Assembly (NCBI GenBank): GCA_020847555.1
Contig: JADLBT010000440.1
Coordinates: forward strand, 1 to 26,333
Length of the DNA: 26,333 bases
Source: Gemmataceae bacterium
GTDB taxonomy: Bacteria > Planctomycetota > Planctomycetia > Gemmatales > Gemmataceae
Direction of reading: 5' to 3'
The notes under the pieces are model-generated. The model saw only the letters and a program-made list of their open reading frames with translations. It searched no databases and was not told where the DNA came from. Every line of letters starts with the position of its first letter. Position 1 is the first letter of the stretch. A program made the translations under genes and the position numbers. Of this stretch, positions 7,885 through 16,271 are shown in pieces.

Positions 7885-8008
7885 CGGCAGGCTCTCGCTC
7901 GCTCGGGGGAGGCGCATCCTCCCTGGTGCCCGCGCACGCGAGCAGCAGGTCATCCCACCCAAACGTAGCACACAAACGCGGGAGCCTCCGATCAGTCCCG
8001 GCAAGGGC

Positions 8009-8064
8009 GTGGGGCAGGCATTCCTGCCTGTCAAAAAACGGCAGGCAGGAAGGCCTGCCCCCAC
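8009..8064. repeat. Long imperfect inverted repeat upstream of the kinase gene
   Basis: Arms at 8009-8030 and 8042-8064 are complementary apart from one or two positions around GGCAGGCATTCCTGCC/GGCAGGAAGGCCTGCC, with a short A-rich loop TCAAAAAACGG. It lies 23 bases beyond the porin stop and upstream of the kinase. It could act as a transcript hairpin or be a small non-autonomous (MITE/REP-like) element. Confidence 0.7.
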
Positions 8065-8087
8065 CGCGCTCCCCGGGACTGCTCCGC

Positions 8088-9842
8088 TCACCAGCGGAAG
8101 TTGTACATGAAGTAGAACAGTTCGGGCGACCGGCCGCTGCCTGGGGCGCCCGCGGTGTTGCGGATGAAGTCGCCCGCGTACAGCTTCGACCACCCCAGCA
8201 GGATGTCCGAATGGCGGCTGAGGTGGATACTGGCGACGAAGTCGATTTCATCGCCGACGTCCCGGCCGGCGCGGCCGGTCGGATCGCGGCGGAGCGGCGT
8301 GCCGCCCGCGTTGTACAGCGCGTCCGTCCCCTGCGCGAGCGTGAAATTGTGGTACTGGAACCACAACAGCAGCCACTTCGCCGGGTAGGCCTGGAGGTGG
8401 AAGCTCACGTCCTGGATGTTCTGCCGGCCAACGTAGTCGGCCCAGCCCAGATACCAGTGGCCGAACGGGAACAGCTGGTTGAACGTGCTGTGCCGGCCCG
8501 CGCCGGGCGTCGGATCGCCGGTCGCGTAGTCGTAGTACGCCCACACCGTCGGATTCCACGGCAGCTTGCTGAAGTTCCACCCCGAGCCGGCCGCCACCGC
8601 CGCGGCCAGGATGTCGGCGTCGCCACGACTGCCGAACTGCACCATCGGCTCCAGATCCCACAGGAACTGCTTGCAGCTGCCGGTGTAGCGCGTCCCGAGC
8701 GTGTGTACGGTGACCGGGGCCAGCGTCAGGCCCAAAGGCGTCGCGCGGTTCGTGTTGTCCAGCCCGAGGTAATAGGCGTTGAAGAACTGCCCCTTGCGCG
8801 GCCGGTACGTCGTCCACAACCCCCAGAAGTTCTGGTTGTTGTCCACCGAGTCGAAGCGGTCGGCGTTCGGCACGACCGGCTGGACCCAGAACAGATCCAC
8901 GTCGAACTTATCGCCCTGGCGAAACCCGCGCACGCCCTGGAACGTGCGCCGCGTGTTCGCCCACTCGAGCGACGTGATCAGCCGCTGCGATCCGAAGAGC
9001 AATTCCTGCCGGCCGACACGCAGGTACGCCGGCTTGCAGTTGAGGGTGAACAGCTTGACGTCAAAGAAAGCGTTGAGCAGGTCGGCCTTGTTGACGTCGA
9101 TGAGCGCCGGCGGGAGATCCTGATTGAGGCTCGTCGCGGCGATGAACTCGACGTAGACGCGGAAGATGTCCTTGTACCACAGGTCGCCGTACAGGCGCGT
9201 GCGGAACAGGTCATAGTTGTTGGTCCGGCCGCTCAGCCGGCTGTTGACCTCGTGCATGTGCCGCCACCAGGCCTGGCCGCCGGTGTTGAACAGCCAGTCG
9301 TCGCCGAGGTGGATGCGGTGCAGCGGGTCGAAAAGATCGTGCTCGGTATTCTTGGGATCTTCCAGGAACCGCCAGTCGATGTCGAAAAACGGCGTCCCGA
9401 GCAGCGTGAACGACGGCCACGGCGACTTCGGCGGCCCCTCGCGGTAGTTGCCGGTGAGGAGGTCGCGCAGCGAGTAGTAGCCCGGCCCCCTGGGCGGAAC
9501 GAAGAAGTTACCCAGCGGCGGGGTGGGCCGGACCGGCGGCACCTTCTTCCAGAACTCGACCCAGGGGTCTTTCGGCTCTGCTTTCTTCTTGTCGTCCTGC
9601 TTCGCGCACGGCGCGCACGGGTCGCCGTCCTTCCCGGCCGGGGCCGCCGGCAACTCCTTCGCTCCTGGTACTTCTGGGGTGCCGGGCGCCCGCGCGTCGT
9701 CCTCACCCTTTGGGGGCACGGGCAGCAGGAGCGTCGAGGGAAAGGGAGGGGCCTCCTGGGCGGCGCCTTCGCCGGCCACCCACAGGGCCGCGATCAACCC
9801 CAGCCAGGCGAACAACCTCAGCCACGATGACCGTGAGCGCAT
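8088..9842 (-). CDS. Outer-membrane porin, alginate-export-family-like
   Basis: A 584-residue exported protein starting at ATG 9842, four bases after AGGAGG. Residues 1-31 are a Sec signal peptide (RLFAWLGLIAALWVAGEGAAQ). A Pro/Ala/Lys-rich linker with a CAPCAKQ motif follows to about 130. From about 170 to the end the sequence has alternating aromatic beta-strand texture and alginate-export-like segments: LFRTRLYGDLWYKDIFRVYV, YLRVGRQELLFGSQRLI, FQGVRGFR, and YNFRW as last residues. A terminal aromatic residue is typical of proteins inserted by the BAM complex. The transported compound is unknown, and alginate is only the family name. The sulfatase upstream lies on the same strand, but 253 bases and a hairpin separate them. 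Confidence 0.82.
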   Translation of the reverse strand: MRSRSSWLRLFAWLGLIAALWVAGEGAAQEAPPFPSTLLLPVPPKGEDDARAPGTPEVPGAKELPAAPAGKDGDPCAPCAKQDDKKKAEPKDPWVEFWKKVPPVRPTPPLGNFFVPPRGPGYYSLRDLLTGNYREGPPKSPWPSFTLLGTPFFDIDWRFLEDPKNTEHDLFDPLHRIHLGDDWLFNTGGQAWWRHMHEVNSRLSGRTNNYDLFRTRLYGDLWYKDIFRVYVEFIAATSLNQDLPPALIDVNKADLLNAFFDVKLFTLNCKPAYLRVGRQELLFGSQRLITSLEWANTRRTFQGVRGFRQGDKFDVDLFWVQPVVPNADRFDSVDNNQNFWGLWTTYRPRKGQFFNAYYLGLDNTNRATPLGLTLAPVTVHTLGTRYTGSCKQFLWDLEPMVQFGSRGDADILAAAVAAGSGWNFSKLPWNPTVWAYYDYATGDPTPGAGRHSTFNQLFPFGHWYLGWADYVGRQNIQDVSFHLQAYPAKWLLLWFQYHNFTLAQGTDALYNAGGTPLRRDPTGRAGRDVGDEIDFVASIHLSRHSDILLGWSKLYAGDFIRNTAGAPGSGRSPELFYFMYNFRW

Positions 9843-10050
9843 GGAGCCTCCTTGCACAACCGTGCGCGTCGCGTTGCAGTCCGTTGGCTCTCTATTCGGG
9901 CGGACGGTTGGGGGGAAATGTGACCGGGAAGGCGTGTGCCTGGCGATTGGCCGTATCGGGCAGCGTGCAATCCGCGCTGCAGGAAAACCCGCTCCCCTCG
10001 ACAATCCCGGCACAGGCGCACGGTGCGGGTCGGGCCGCAGGTCCACAGTC

Positions 10051-10081
10051 CGGGAGCGCGGGCGAGGTGCCCGCGCTCCCG
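10051..10081. repeat. Perfect 13-base inverted repeat after the sulfatase gene
   Basis: Arms CGGGAGCGCGGGC (10051-10063) and GCCCGCGCTCCCG (10069-10081) enclose GAGGT. It is 14 bases past the sulfatase stop on the minus strand, where a 3' hairpin would be expected. No U-run follows, so intrinsic termination is not certain. The rest of the 9843-10095 gap shows only the porin ribosome binding site. Confidence 0.65.
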
Positions 10082-10095
10082 CGTTAACGCGCCGC

Positions 10096-11466
10096 CTACT
10101 TCTTCTTTTTCCCTTTCGCCGCCCCCTTCTTGAAGAAGGTTTCGTCCACCTGGGGCGGTTGGGGGGCCTGCACGGTCAGTGGAGCGGGGTCGTGGTAGAG
10201 CTTCTGCTGCTGGACGAGCAGGTCCATCAGCTCGCGGACCCGGGCCTTGTGAGCGGGGGCTTCGGCCAGATTCGTCAGTTCGTCCGGATCACCGCGCAGG
10301 TTGAACAGCTGCGTCACATTGACCTTCGGATAGCGGATCAGCTTCCAGTCGCCCTGCCGTACCGCCCGCTGCACGTCCTTGTACGCGAAGAAGGCCGTGT
10401 CGCGCACGCCGGCCTGCTTGCCGCGCAGCACCGGCACCAGGCTTTTCCCGTCCAGCCCGGCGGGGATCTTCCCGCCGACCAGCTCAACCGCCGTCGGAAA
10501 GATGTCGAACAGGTACACCAGCGCATCGCTACGGCCCTTCGGGATGCCCGCGCCGGCGAAGATCAGCGGCGCCTTCATGCTGTGCTCGTAGAGGCTCTGC
10601 TTGCCGAACAGGCCGTGACTGCCGATCGCCAGGCCGTGGTCGCTGGTGAAGATGATGATGGTGTTGTCCAGTTCGCCCAGCTCCTGCAGCACCGCCAGGA
10701 GGCGGCCGATGTGGTGGTCGAGGGACGAGATGCAGCCGTAGTAGTCGTGCAGGTGCTTGCGGACGACCGCCTCGGTCCGCGGCCAGGGGGCCAGCTGCTC
10801 GTCGCGGATCAGCAGGTCGCCGTTGTTGAATGGGTGGAACGGCTGGTAGTTCCTCGGCAGCGGGATCTTGTCGCGGTCATAGAGGTTGAGCCACTCCGGG
10901 GCCGCCACGCGCGGGTCGTGCGGCCCCGCGAAGCCGATGTACATGAACAGCGGCCGGTCCTTCTTCCAGGTCTTCTTCAGGAACTCGATCGCCCGGTTAC
11001 TCGCGGTCCGACCGTGGTGGCCGGAGGTGCGCTCCTGGTTGTCGTTCAGGTAGTCGAAGTGCTCGAAGGCAGCGTGGTAGACCGGCGCCGTGTTTCCCCT
11101 TTTGGAGAGACTAAAAGTGACGTACCCGAGGCGACGGAACAGCTCGCCGAACGTGTCGGCGGCCGACTTCGGGTTGTAGTGGTACAGCGCCTTGCCGCTG
11201 AGGAACATGTGGCGGCTGGGGCTGCAAACGGCGCCGACCGTCGAGCCCATGCAGTAGGCGTTGCGGCAGACGAAACCGCCCCGCGCCAGCCGGTCGAGGT
11301 TGGGCGTTTTGATGACCGAGTTGCCGAGGGCTCCGATCGTGTCGGCGCGCTGGTCGTCGGTGACCAGGAACAGCACGTTCGGCCGCTTCGCCCCGGCCGC
11401 GGCCGGAGCGGTTGCCCAGCTGGACAGCAGCAGACCGAGGGCGAGCAAGACGCAACGCCGGTTCAT
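10096..11466 (-). CDS. Exported sulfatase (type I, formylglycine-dependent)
   Basis: A 456-residue protein from ATG 11466, with AGAGGAG six bases upstream. Residues 1-25 are a Sec signal peptide ending AAAGA. The N-terminal metal site is RPNVLFLVTDDQRADTIG (Asp37, Asp38). The modification motif is CSPSR (81-85), in which Cys81 would be converted to formylglycine by a separate FGE-type enzyme or anaerobic maturase, not present here. Further family segments are GFAGPHDPR and the second metal site TSDHGLAIGSHGLFGKQSLYEHSMKAPLI. It hydrolyses sulfate esters in the periplasm or outside; planctomycetes carry many for sulfated polysaccharides. The specific substrate cannot be told. The C-terminus is a Lys-rich tail (KGKKKK). 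Confidence 0.93.
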   Translation of the reverse strand: MNRRCVLLALGLLLSSWATAPAAAGAKRPNVLFLVTDDQRADTIGALGNSVIKTPNLDRLARGGFVCRNAYCMGSTVGAVCSPSRHMFLSGKALYHYNPKSAADTFGELFRRLGYVTFSLSKRGNTAPVYHAAFEHFDYLNDNQERTSGHHGRTASNRAIEFLKKTWKKDRPLFMYIGFAGPHDPRVAAPEWLNLYDRDKIPLPRNYQPFHPFNNGDLLIRDEQLAPWPRTEAVVRKHLHDYYGCISSLDHHIGRLLAVLQELGELDNTIIIFTSDHGLAIGSHGLFGKQSLYEHSMKAPLIFAGAGIPKGRSDALVYLFDIFPTAVELVGGKIPAGLDGKSLVPVLRGKQAGVRDTAFFAYKDVQRAVRQGDWKLIRYPKVNVTQLFNLRGDPDELTNLAEAPAHKARVRELMDLLVQQQKLYHDPAPLTVQAPQPPQVDETFFKKGAAKGKKKK

Positions 11467-11517
11467 CGTGGCTCCTCTCTTGACGTGTGGAACTTGTGGT
11501 TGGCGGCTCCCGGCGCC

Positions 11518-11542
11518 GGCGCTCCGGGCTGATCGGAGCGCC
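11518..11542. repeat. Palindromic repeat in the divergent sulfatase/VIT intergenic region (family 1)
   Basis: Arms GGCGCTCCG (11518-11526) and CGGAGCGCC (11534-11542) flank GGCTGAT. The left part, GGCGCTCCGGGCTG, equals the family 1 core, and the right part is its inverted partner extended by AGCGC. Confidence 0.65.
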
Positions 11543-11623
11543 AGCGCGGGTGTGGCCACGCTTTAGAATACGGGGCGGGTTGGCCGCGGAGGAGTGAGGA
11601 GCGTGGGTCGGCCCCCACCTTGT

Positions 11624-11629
11624 TACAAT
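11624..11629 (+). promoter_or_regulatory. Putative -10 element of the VIT/vWA gene
   Basis: TACAAT at 11624-11629 lies 94 bases before the ATG. It is identical to the -10 elements proposed at 2608 and 24661. No convincing -35 hexamer is seen at the right distance. A TAGAAT at 11564-11569 (reverse TATTCT at 11565-11570) could serve either direction of this divergent region. Confidence 0.35.
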
Positions 11630-11722
11630 CCGCGTTGCCGGGAAGCGCAATCCGCCGGCACAGCTGGCCCGTCTAATGAGGTGGAGGAGTCTGTTTCGCA
11701 CTTCGCAGAAAGGGGATTTCCC

Positions 11723-14257
11723 ATGCGACGTCTGTTGCCCATTCTGGTGGTGCTGGCCGTGGCGGGGCCGGCCCAGGCCCGCGGCCTGCTCATCCCGACT
11801 GAGAAGAAGGTGCCGCCGCTGGCCATGCTCAACCACCACGTCACCGTCGCCGTCGAGGACCAGGTGGCGATCACGCGGGTGGAGCAGACGTTCCGCAACC
11901 ACACCGACCGCCAGCTCGAAGCGACCTACGTTTTCCCCGTCTCGAAGGGCGCGAGCGTCCGCGAATTCGCCATGTGGATCGGCGACACGAAGGTGCCCGG
12001 CGAGTTGGTCGAGGCCGACAAGGCTCGCCAGATTTACACCTCGATCGTCCAGCGCACCCAGGATCCGGGACTGCTGGAGTACCTGGGCAATAACCTGCTG
12101 CGGCTGCGTGTCTTCCCCGTCCCGCCGCGCGGCGACCAGAAGATCACGCTGAGCTACACGTCCGTCGCCCCCAGCGAGAACGGCGTCATCGAGTACGTCT
12201 ATCCGCTCCGGACGGACGGCAAGGCCGTCCAGACGCTGGAGAAGTTCAGCCTGCGCGTCGATCTCAGATCGCAGCACGCCCTGACGAACATCTACAGCCC
12301 GACGCACGCCATCGCCATGACCCGGCCGAGCGACCGGCAGGCGGTCGTCACGTTCGCGAAGGAGCAGGCGCTGCTCGACCGCGACTTCCAGCTCTACTAC
12401 AAGGCCGGCACCAAGGACGTGGGGCTGACGGCGCTGGCGCACCGGCCGATCGGCGACGTGCCGGGGTACTTCCTGCTGCTGATCTCGCCGCGGGCCGAGC
12501 TGTCGAAGTCGCAGCAGGTGCCGCGCGACATGGTCTTCGTCCTCGACACGTCCGGCTCGATGCGCGGCAAGCGCATGGACCAGGCACGCAACGCGCTGAC
12601 GTACTGCCTCAACAACCTGGGCGAGAACGATCGCTTCGCCCTGCTCAACTTCGCGACCACGGTCAACAAGTACCACGACGGGCTGCAGCCGGCGACAAAG
12701 GTGAACGTCGCGCAGGCCCGCAAGTGGGTGAGCGGGCTGGAGGCGAGCGGCGGCACCGCCATCAACGACGCGCTGGTCGCCGCCCTGGCGATGCGCGGCG
12801 CCGACACGAGCCGGACCTTCACCATCGTCTTCTTCACCGATGGCCGGCCGACGATCGGCGAGACGGACGTCCAGAAGATCCAGCGCAACGTCCTGGGCAA
12901 GAACACCGCCAACACGCGCATCTTCAGCTTCGGCGTCGGCGACGACGTCAACGCCACCTTCCTCGACAAGCTCGCCGAGGAGAGCCGCGCCCTGAGCACC
13001 TACGTCCGCGAGAGCGAGGACATCGAGCACCGCGTCAGCACGCTGTACAGCAAGATCAGCAACCCGGTGCTGGCGAACCTGAAGCTGACCGTCAACCCGA
13101 ACGTCAAGCTGGCGGAGGTCTACCCGCCGGAGCTGCCGGATCTGTTCCACGGCAGCCAGCTCGTCGTCCTCGGCCGCTACACCGGCCAGGGTCATGTCGC
13201 GGTCAAGCTGACGGGTAGTGTCGGCAAGGACGCCAAGGAGTTCGTCTACGAGGTGAACTTCCCCGATCGGACGAACGAGGCGCGGACGTTCGTGGAGGAT
13301 CTGTGGGCGCGCCGCAAGGTCGGCTACCTGCTCGACCAGATCCGCGTCAACGGCGAGAACAAGGAGCTGGTCACCGAGGTTGTCACCCTCGCCAAGCGCT
13401 ACGGCATCACCACGCCTTACACCAGCTACCTGGTCGTGCCGGACGCGCCGGTGCCGGTGGCGCGGTTCCCGCGCCCCGAGGGTAAGCCGGACGTGCGCTT
13501 CCACGTTCCCGCGGCCGCGGTGCCGCCGGCCCTGCAGCGACAGAAGGGAACGGCGGGCGCACCAGCCAGGACGACGACCGTGACGGACTTCGTCAAGGGC
13601 AAGAAGGGCGACGACAAGCTCGGCGGCGCGAGCGGCACCGGCCTCTTCGGCGGCGGTTACTCCCCCGGCTTCGGCGGCTACGGCGGCCTGGGCGGCTTCC
13701 GCGGCGCGTTCGAGGCGAGCAAGTACAAGGAGGCGGCGGGGAAGGAAGCGCCCAGCGACCTCGGCGACAAGGCCGAGCGGGACAGGAAGGAGCGCAAGGC
13801 TCTCATCTCCGCCTTCGACCAGATGAAGACGTTCGAGCAGGCCCGCGAGCTGCTAGGCAAGAAGGATCTCGACGCCGTCCAGGCCGGCCGCCTGGGCGTG
13901 GACCTGTCGGTGCAGACCAATGCTCTGCGCACTCAGGCGCGGCTGACGCAATCGGCTACCCGCAACATCCAGAATCGGAGCGTCCTGGAGGTCGGCGGGG
14001 TGTGGATCGACGAGGGCTTCGACCCGAAGATGAAGACGGTCGCGGTCAAGGCGATGAGCAAGGCGTACTTCCGTATCCTGGAGCGGCACCCGAGCATCCG
14101 CCAGGTGTTCCAGCTCGGGAACTATCTGGTGTGGGTGACGCCGAGCCGGACCGCCCTGGTGATCGACAGCAACGACGGCGTCGAGCAGCTCTCCGACGCC
14201 GACATCGACCGCCTGTTCGCCGCGCCCCCGGCGAAGGAGGAGTCGAAGAAGTCGTAA
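11723..14257 (+). CDS. Exported VIT and von Willebrand factor A domain protein
   Basis: An 844-residue protein from ATG 11723, preceded by AAGGGG. Residues 1-19 are a Sec signal peptide (ending AQA). A VIT domain spans about 28-160 (VTVAVEDQVAITRVEQTFRN, LEATYVFPVSKGASVREFAM), the domain found in inter-alpha-trypsin inhibitor heavy chains. A vWA domain spans about 265-440, with intact MIDAS residues DTSGSM (275-280), a Thr in the GGTAIND loop and an Asp in VFFTDGRP, so metal-dependent ligand binding is plausible. After a vWA-associated C-terminal segment comes a Gly/Phe/Tyr-rich stretch (about 633-660), a charged helical region and an unassigned end domain with IQNRSVLEVGGVWIDEGFD. It is probably periplasmic or cell-surface. 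Its partner is unknown. It is the last chromosomal-type gene before the phage-derived cassette, and its 3' end carries a nested hairpin. Confidence 0.9.
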   Translation: MRRLLPILVVLAVAGPAQARGLLIPTEKKVPPLAMLNHHVTVAVEDQVAITRVEQTFRNHTDRQLEATYVFPVSKGASVREFAMWIGDTKVPGELVEADKARQIYTSIVQRTQDPGLLEYLGNNLLRLRVFPVPPRGDQKITLSYTSVAPSENGVIEYVYPLRTDGKAVQTLEKFSLRVDLRSQHALTNIYSPTHAIAMTRPSDRQAVVTFAKEQALLDRDFQLYYKAGTKDVGLTALAHRPIGDVPGYFLLLISPRAELSKSQQVPRDMVFVLDTSGSMRGKRMDQARNALTYCLNNLGENDRFALLNFATTVNKYHDGLQPATKVNVAQARKWVSGLEASGGTAINDALVAALAMRGADTSRTFTIVFFTDGRPTIGETDVQKIQRNVLGKNTANTRIFSFGVGDDVNATFLDKLAEESRALSTYVRESEDIEHRVSTLYSKISNPVLANLKLTVNPNVKLAEVYPPELPDLFHGSQLVVLGRYTGQGHVAVKLTGSVGKDAKEFVYEVNFPDRTNEARTFVEDLWARRKVGYLLDQIRVNGENKELVTEVVTLAKRYGITTPYTSYLVVPDAPVPVARFPRPEGKPDVRFHVPAAAVPPALQRQKGTAGAPARTTTVTDFVKGKKGDDKLGGASGTGLFGGGYSPGFGGYGGLGGFRGAFEASKYKEAAGKEAPSDLGDKAERDRKERKALISAFDQMKTFEQARELLGKKDLDAVQAGRLGVDLSVQTNALRTQARLTQSATRNIQNRSVLEVGGVWIDEGFDPKMKTVAVKAMSKAYFRILERHPSIRQVFQLGNYLVWVTPSRTALVIDSNDGVEQLSDADIDRLFAAPPAKEESKKS

Positions 14258-14278
14258 CGAGCAACAACGCTCCTCACT

Positions 14279-14340
14279 ACCAGCCCGGTGCGTGTGCGGC
14301 GGACGCCTGGAAGCGTCCGCCGCTCACGCTCCGGGCTGGT
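14279..14340. repeat. Nested palindrome after the VIT/vWA gene (family 1 outer arms)
   Basis: Outer arms ACCAGCCCGG (14279-14288) and CCGGGCTGGT (14331-14340) enclose a second perfect hairpin with arms GCGGCGGACGC (14296-14306) and GCGTCCGCCGC (14313-14323). It fills the gap between two convergent genes and marks the left edge of the phage-derived cassette. Confidence 0.75.
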
Positions 14341-14341
14341 T

Positions 14342-14533
14342 TTACTGGCGCCTCTGACAGAGACAGTGGAAGTAGGGCCCCGGTCGCCCCGGCCGCGGCG
14401 TCATGGGACCGCTGCAAATGGGACAGACGGCGCAAGCAACGAGGTCGTCCCAGCTCCGGCGGCGCACGGCGTGGACGAGGCGGCGATAACTGCTCCGCGG
14501 GATGTGGCCGGACCGGCGGCGCGGGCAACGCAT
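14342..14533 (-). CDS. Small zinc-ribbon-like protein
   Basis: A 63-residue basic protein. ATG 14533 is chosen because GAGGAG sits seven bases upstream; a GTG at 14548 is in frame but lies within that site. The N-terminal half is Arg-rich (RCPRRRSGHIPRSSYRRLVHAVRRR when read through), and the C-terminal half has CPICSGPM followed by FHCLC, a likely zinc-binding ribbon. It begins 18 bases after the preceding small-terminase-like gene on the same strand and is the last gene of the cassette. I infer a nucleic-acid-binding role from charge and cysteines only. HNH nuclease residues are not seen. Confidence 0.6.
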   Translation of the reverse strand: MRCPRRRSGHIPRSSYRRLVHAVRRRSWDDLVACAVCPICSGPMTPRPGRPGPYFHCLCQRRQ

Positions 14534-14551
14534 GGGAAGTCTCCTCACAGC

Positions 14552-15040
14552 TCACTCCTTCGCGCTGGGCGGCGCGGGCTCCTCGCCCAGGCCGTCCAGG
14601 GCGGCGGCCGCGGCGGCACGAGCCTCGGGGAACGGCGTCAGCGCCTCGATCAGGACGGCGATCAGCCGGGCCGCCTCCGGCTGGGACAGCGAATTCGGTG
14701 TCGCCTCGTTCGGCTCGCTCGCCCTGACCGGCATGGCCCAGCCGGGAGAACCGGCCTGGTCGCGCCCGGGGCCGCCCTTGAGCCAGTTCAGCGCGTCCTT
14801 CTTGTAAGCGGCCATCTCGGCGCCGACGCGGGCCTGCGCCTCCGCCTGGCGGACCGCCTCGGCAAAGGAGCGGTACGGCTCGCGCGCGTCCTTCCGCAGT
14901 CCACGTTTCAACCACAGCGCGAACACGCGCGGCGGAATCCCGGACGCCTGGGCCGCGACCTTCGGATACCCGCCGGCGCGGATGAAGGCACAGATCTCCT
15001 GCGCCACCTGAGGCGTCAGGCGGTGACGACGCTCAGTCAT
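14552..15040 (-). CDS. HTH protein resembling a phage terminase small subunit
   Basis: A 162-residue protein. The N-terminal half has a homeodomain-like helix-turn-helix (LTPQVAQEICAFIRAGGYPKVAAQ then SGIPPRVFALWLKRG, about 8-48), followed by EPYRSFAEAVRQAEAQARVGAE. This is the pattern of terminase small subunits and related phage DNA-binding proteins, where the helix-turn-helix recognises the packaging site. The middle, DALNWLKGGPGRDQ, and a C-terminal helix (LIAVLIEALTPFPEARAAAAAAL) could mediate oligomerisation. Its ATG overlaps the last 8 bases of the ABC-GNAT gene, so translation is probably coupled. It lies far from the large terminase, at the other end of the cassette, which is unusual. 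Confidence 0.65.
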   Translation of the reverse strand: MTERRHRLTPQVAQEICAFIRAGGYPKVAAQASGIPPRVFALWLKRGLRKDAREPYRSFAEAVRQAEAQARVGAEMAAYKKDALNWLKGGPGRDQAGSPGWAMPVRASEPNEATPNSLSQPEAARLIAVLIEALTPFPEARAAAAAALDGLGEEPAPPSAKE

Positions 15041-16139
15041 GAAGTGCCCTCGCCTCGTCGGGCGGCAGGGCCGGCCCGCAGTAGGTGAAGCCGGCGGTCA
15101 GACGGGTGTTCGCGTGGCGCAGGGTACGGCGTTTCTTCTCGATGCCGCGGCCCAGGGACGGCCGCCGGTGCATGCGCCACAGCGGCGAGCGCAGCCGGGC
15201 CGCGATCATCGCCGGGTGCGTCGTGGTGCTCGTCGCCCGAAACCCGAGCCCCTTCCACATCGACGCGATCAGCGCGCTGAGCGCATTACCGATCCCAATT
15301 CCCTGATAATCGGGAAGGGTGACGGTCCGGTGTTCGCGCCGCGCCGGCGGGCCGGCGCCGAGGAACGGCAGCCAGGCACTGAACGCGACCGGCCGCTCGT
15401 CCCAGGCGGCGAGGAAGCAGACCGCGCCGCGGGCCAGGCTGTGGCTCAGATAGTGGTGTGCCGCGAACGCGCGCCACGCCTCATGGCGGCAACGAAAGAC
15501 CGACAGTTCGACGAGCGGGCGGCCTTGAAGACACCTCCAGGCGAAGCGACTCTCGGCCGGGCGATACACCCAGTCGGGCTGCAACCATTCCTCGACGTCC
15601 TCATGGCAGGTGAGCGCTACGAAGCGCTGGCCGCGGCGGCGCACGGTCTTCGCGAGGGCAGCGCTGCCGACGCGGGCAACGGTGCGATCCACGACGGAGG
15701 TGAACTCGTCCAGGACAATCAGCCGGTCCGGCGGCGTGGCGGCGAGCAGCCAGGCGAGGGTGGCGCGAAACTGCTGGCCGGTGCTGAGGACGCGGAACGG
15801 CCGCAGCCACGCCGGCGGGCTGCTGAAGCCGACGCTCGACAGCAACTCGACGAGGTCGCGGATCGGCACGCCCGGCGGGAAGCCGTCGAGGAGCGCTTGC
15901 GCGGCGGGCCAGGCGGGTTGCGGGCCGGGGAAGGCGTCGGGCCACAGGTGGCGCGCGAGCGTCGTCTTGCCGCAACCGCTCGTCCCGACGAGAAGCCCGA
16001 GATTCCACGGCTTTTCGTGCAACGGCAGCTCGACGTCCCACGACAGCGACGACGTGGCGGCGGGCGTCAGGTCGAAGATGCCGCGCACCTGCATGACGCG
16101 CGGCGTCTCTTCCACGGGACATTCGACGGTGATCTTCAC
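15033..16139 (-). CDS. ABC-type ATPase fused to a GNAT acetyltransferase domain
   Basis: A 368-residue fusion starting at GTG 16139, immediately after GAGGAGAGG. The N-terminal half is a soluble ABC ATPase: Walker A GTSGCGKTT (52-60), signature LSTGQQFRA (118-126), Walker B RLIVLDEFTSVVD (139-151) and an H-loop CHED (about 178-181). Residues about 205-340 have GNAT acetyltransferase character, with TVTLPDYQGIGIGNALSALI (273-292) as the acetyl-CoA-binding motif. There is no membrane segment, so it is not a transporter. The layout matches the group described as ABC-type ATPase fused to a predicted acetyltransferase (COG2401), whose reaction is unknown. The Mu Mom DNA-modification enzyme is also GNAT-fold, so a role in modifying DNA bases is possible but unproven. 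Its upstream neighbour is a ParB-like gene. Confidence 0.85.
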   Translation of the reverse strand: MKITVECPVEETPRVMQVRGIFDLTPAATSSLSWDVELPLHEKPWNLGLLVGTSGCGKTTLARHLWPDAFPGPQPAWPAAQALLDGFPPGVPIRDLVELLSSVGFSSPPAWLRPFRVLSTGQQFRATLAWLLAATPPDRLIVLDEFTSVVDRTVARVGSAALAKTVRRRGQRFVALTCHEDVEEWLQPDWVYRPAESRFAWRCLQGRPLVELSVFRCRHEAWRAFAAHHYLSHSLARGAVCFLAAWDERPVAFSAWLPFLGAGPPARREHRTVTLPDYQGIGIGNALSALIASMWKGLGFRATSTTTHPAMIAARLRSPLWRMHRRPSLGRGIEKKRRTLRHANTRLTAGFTYCGPALPPDEARALHD

Positions 16140-16169
16140 GACCTCTCCTCGTTGCTCGCGTTTCTTCCT

Positions 16170-16260
16170 CCCCTCCCCCCTTGTGGGGGAGGGGTCGGGG
16201 TTGAGGGGGAGGGAGCCCCCTCACCCCCCTGCCCCCCTCTCCCACGAGGGGAGAGGGGGG
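16170..16260. repeat. Two C/G-rich palindromes between ParB-like and ABC-GNAT genes (family 2)
   Basis: The first hairpin has arms CCCTCCCCC and GGGGGAGGG around CTTGT (16170-16194). The second has perfect 12-base arms CCCCCCTCTCCC (16232-16243) and GGGAGAGGGGGG (16249-16260). Similar sequence recurs at 17188-17216 and 19084-19114, always between genes of the cassette. Confidence 0.75.
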
Positions 16261-16271
16261 AAAGACAGCAA

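Noticed and set aside
10051..10081. Intrinsic terminator for the sulfatase transcript
   Set aside because: The hairpin is strong but lacks a U-run on the minus strand, so it is listed as a repeat only.
9523..13504. Very long open frames antisense to the sulfatase and the VIT/vWA gene (669 and 797 codons)
   Set aside because: They are stop-free because of high GC in the third codon position of the opposite strand. Their products are Arg/Ala/Val/Glu-rich with no domain, while the other strand encodes complete known families.
15033..16139. Calling the ABC-GNAT fusion a transporter ATPase
   Set aside because: No membrane segment or permease gene is nearby and the acetyltransferase half is covalently fused.
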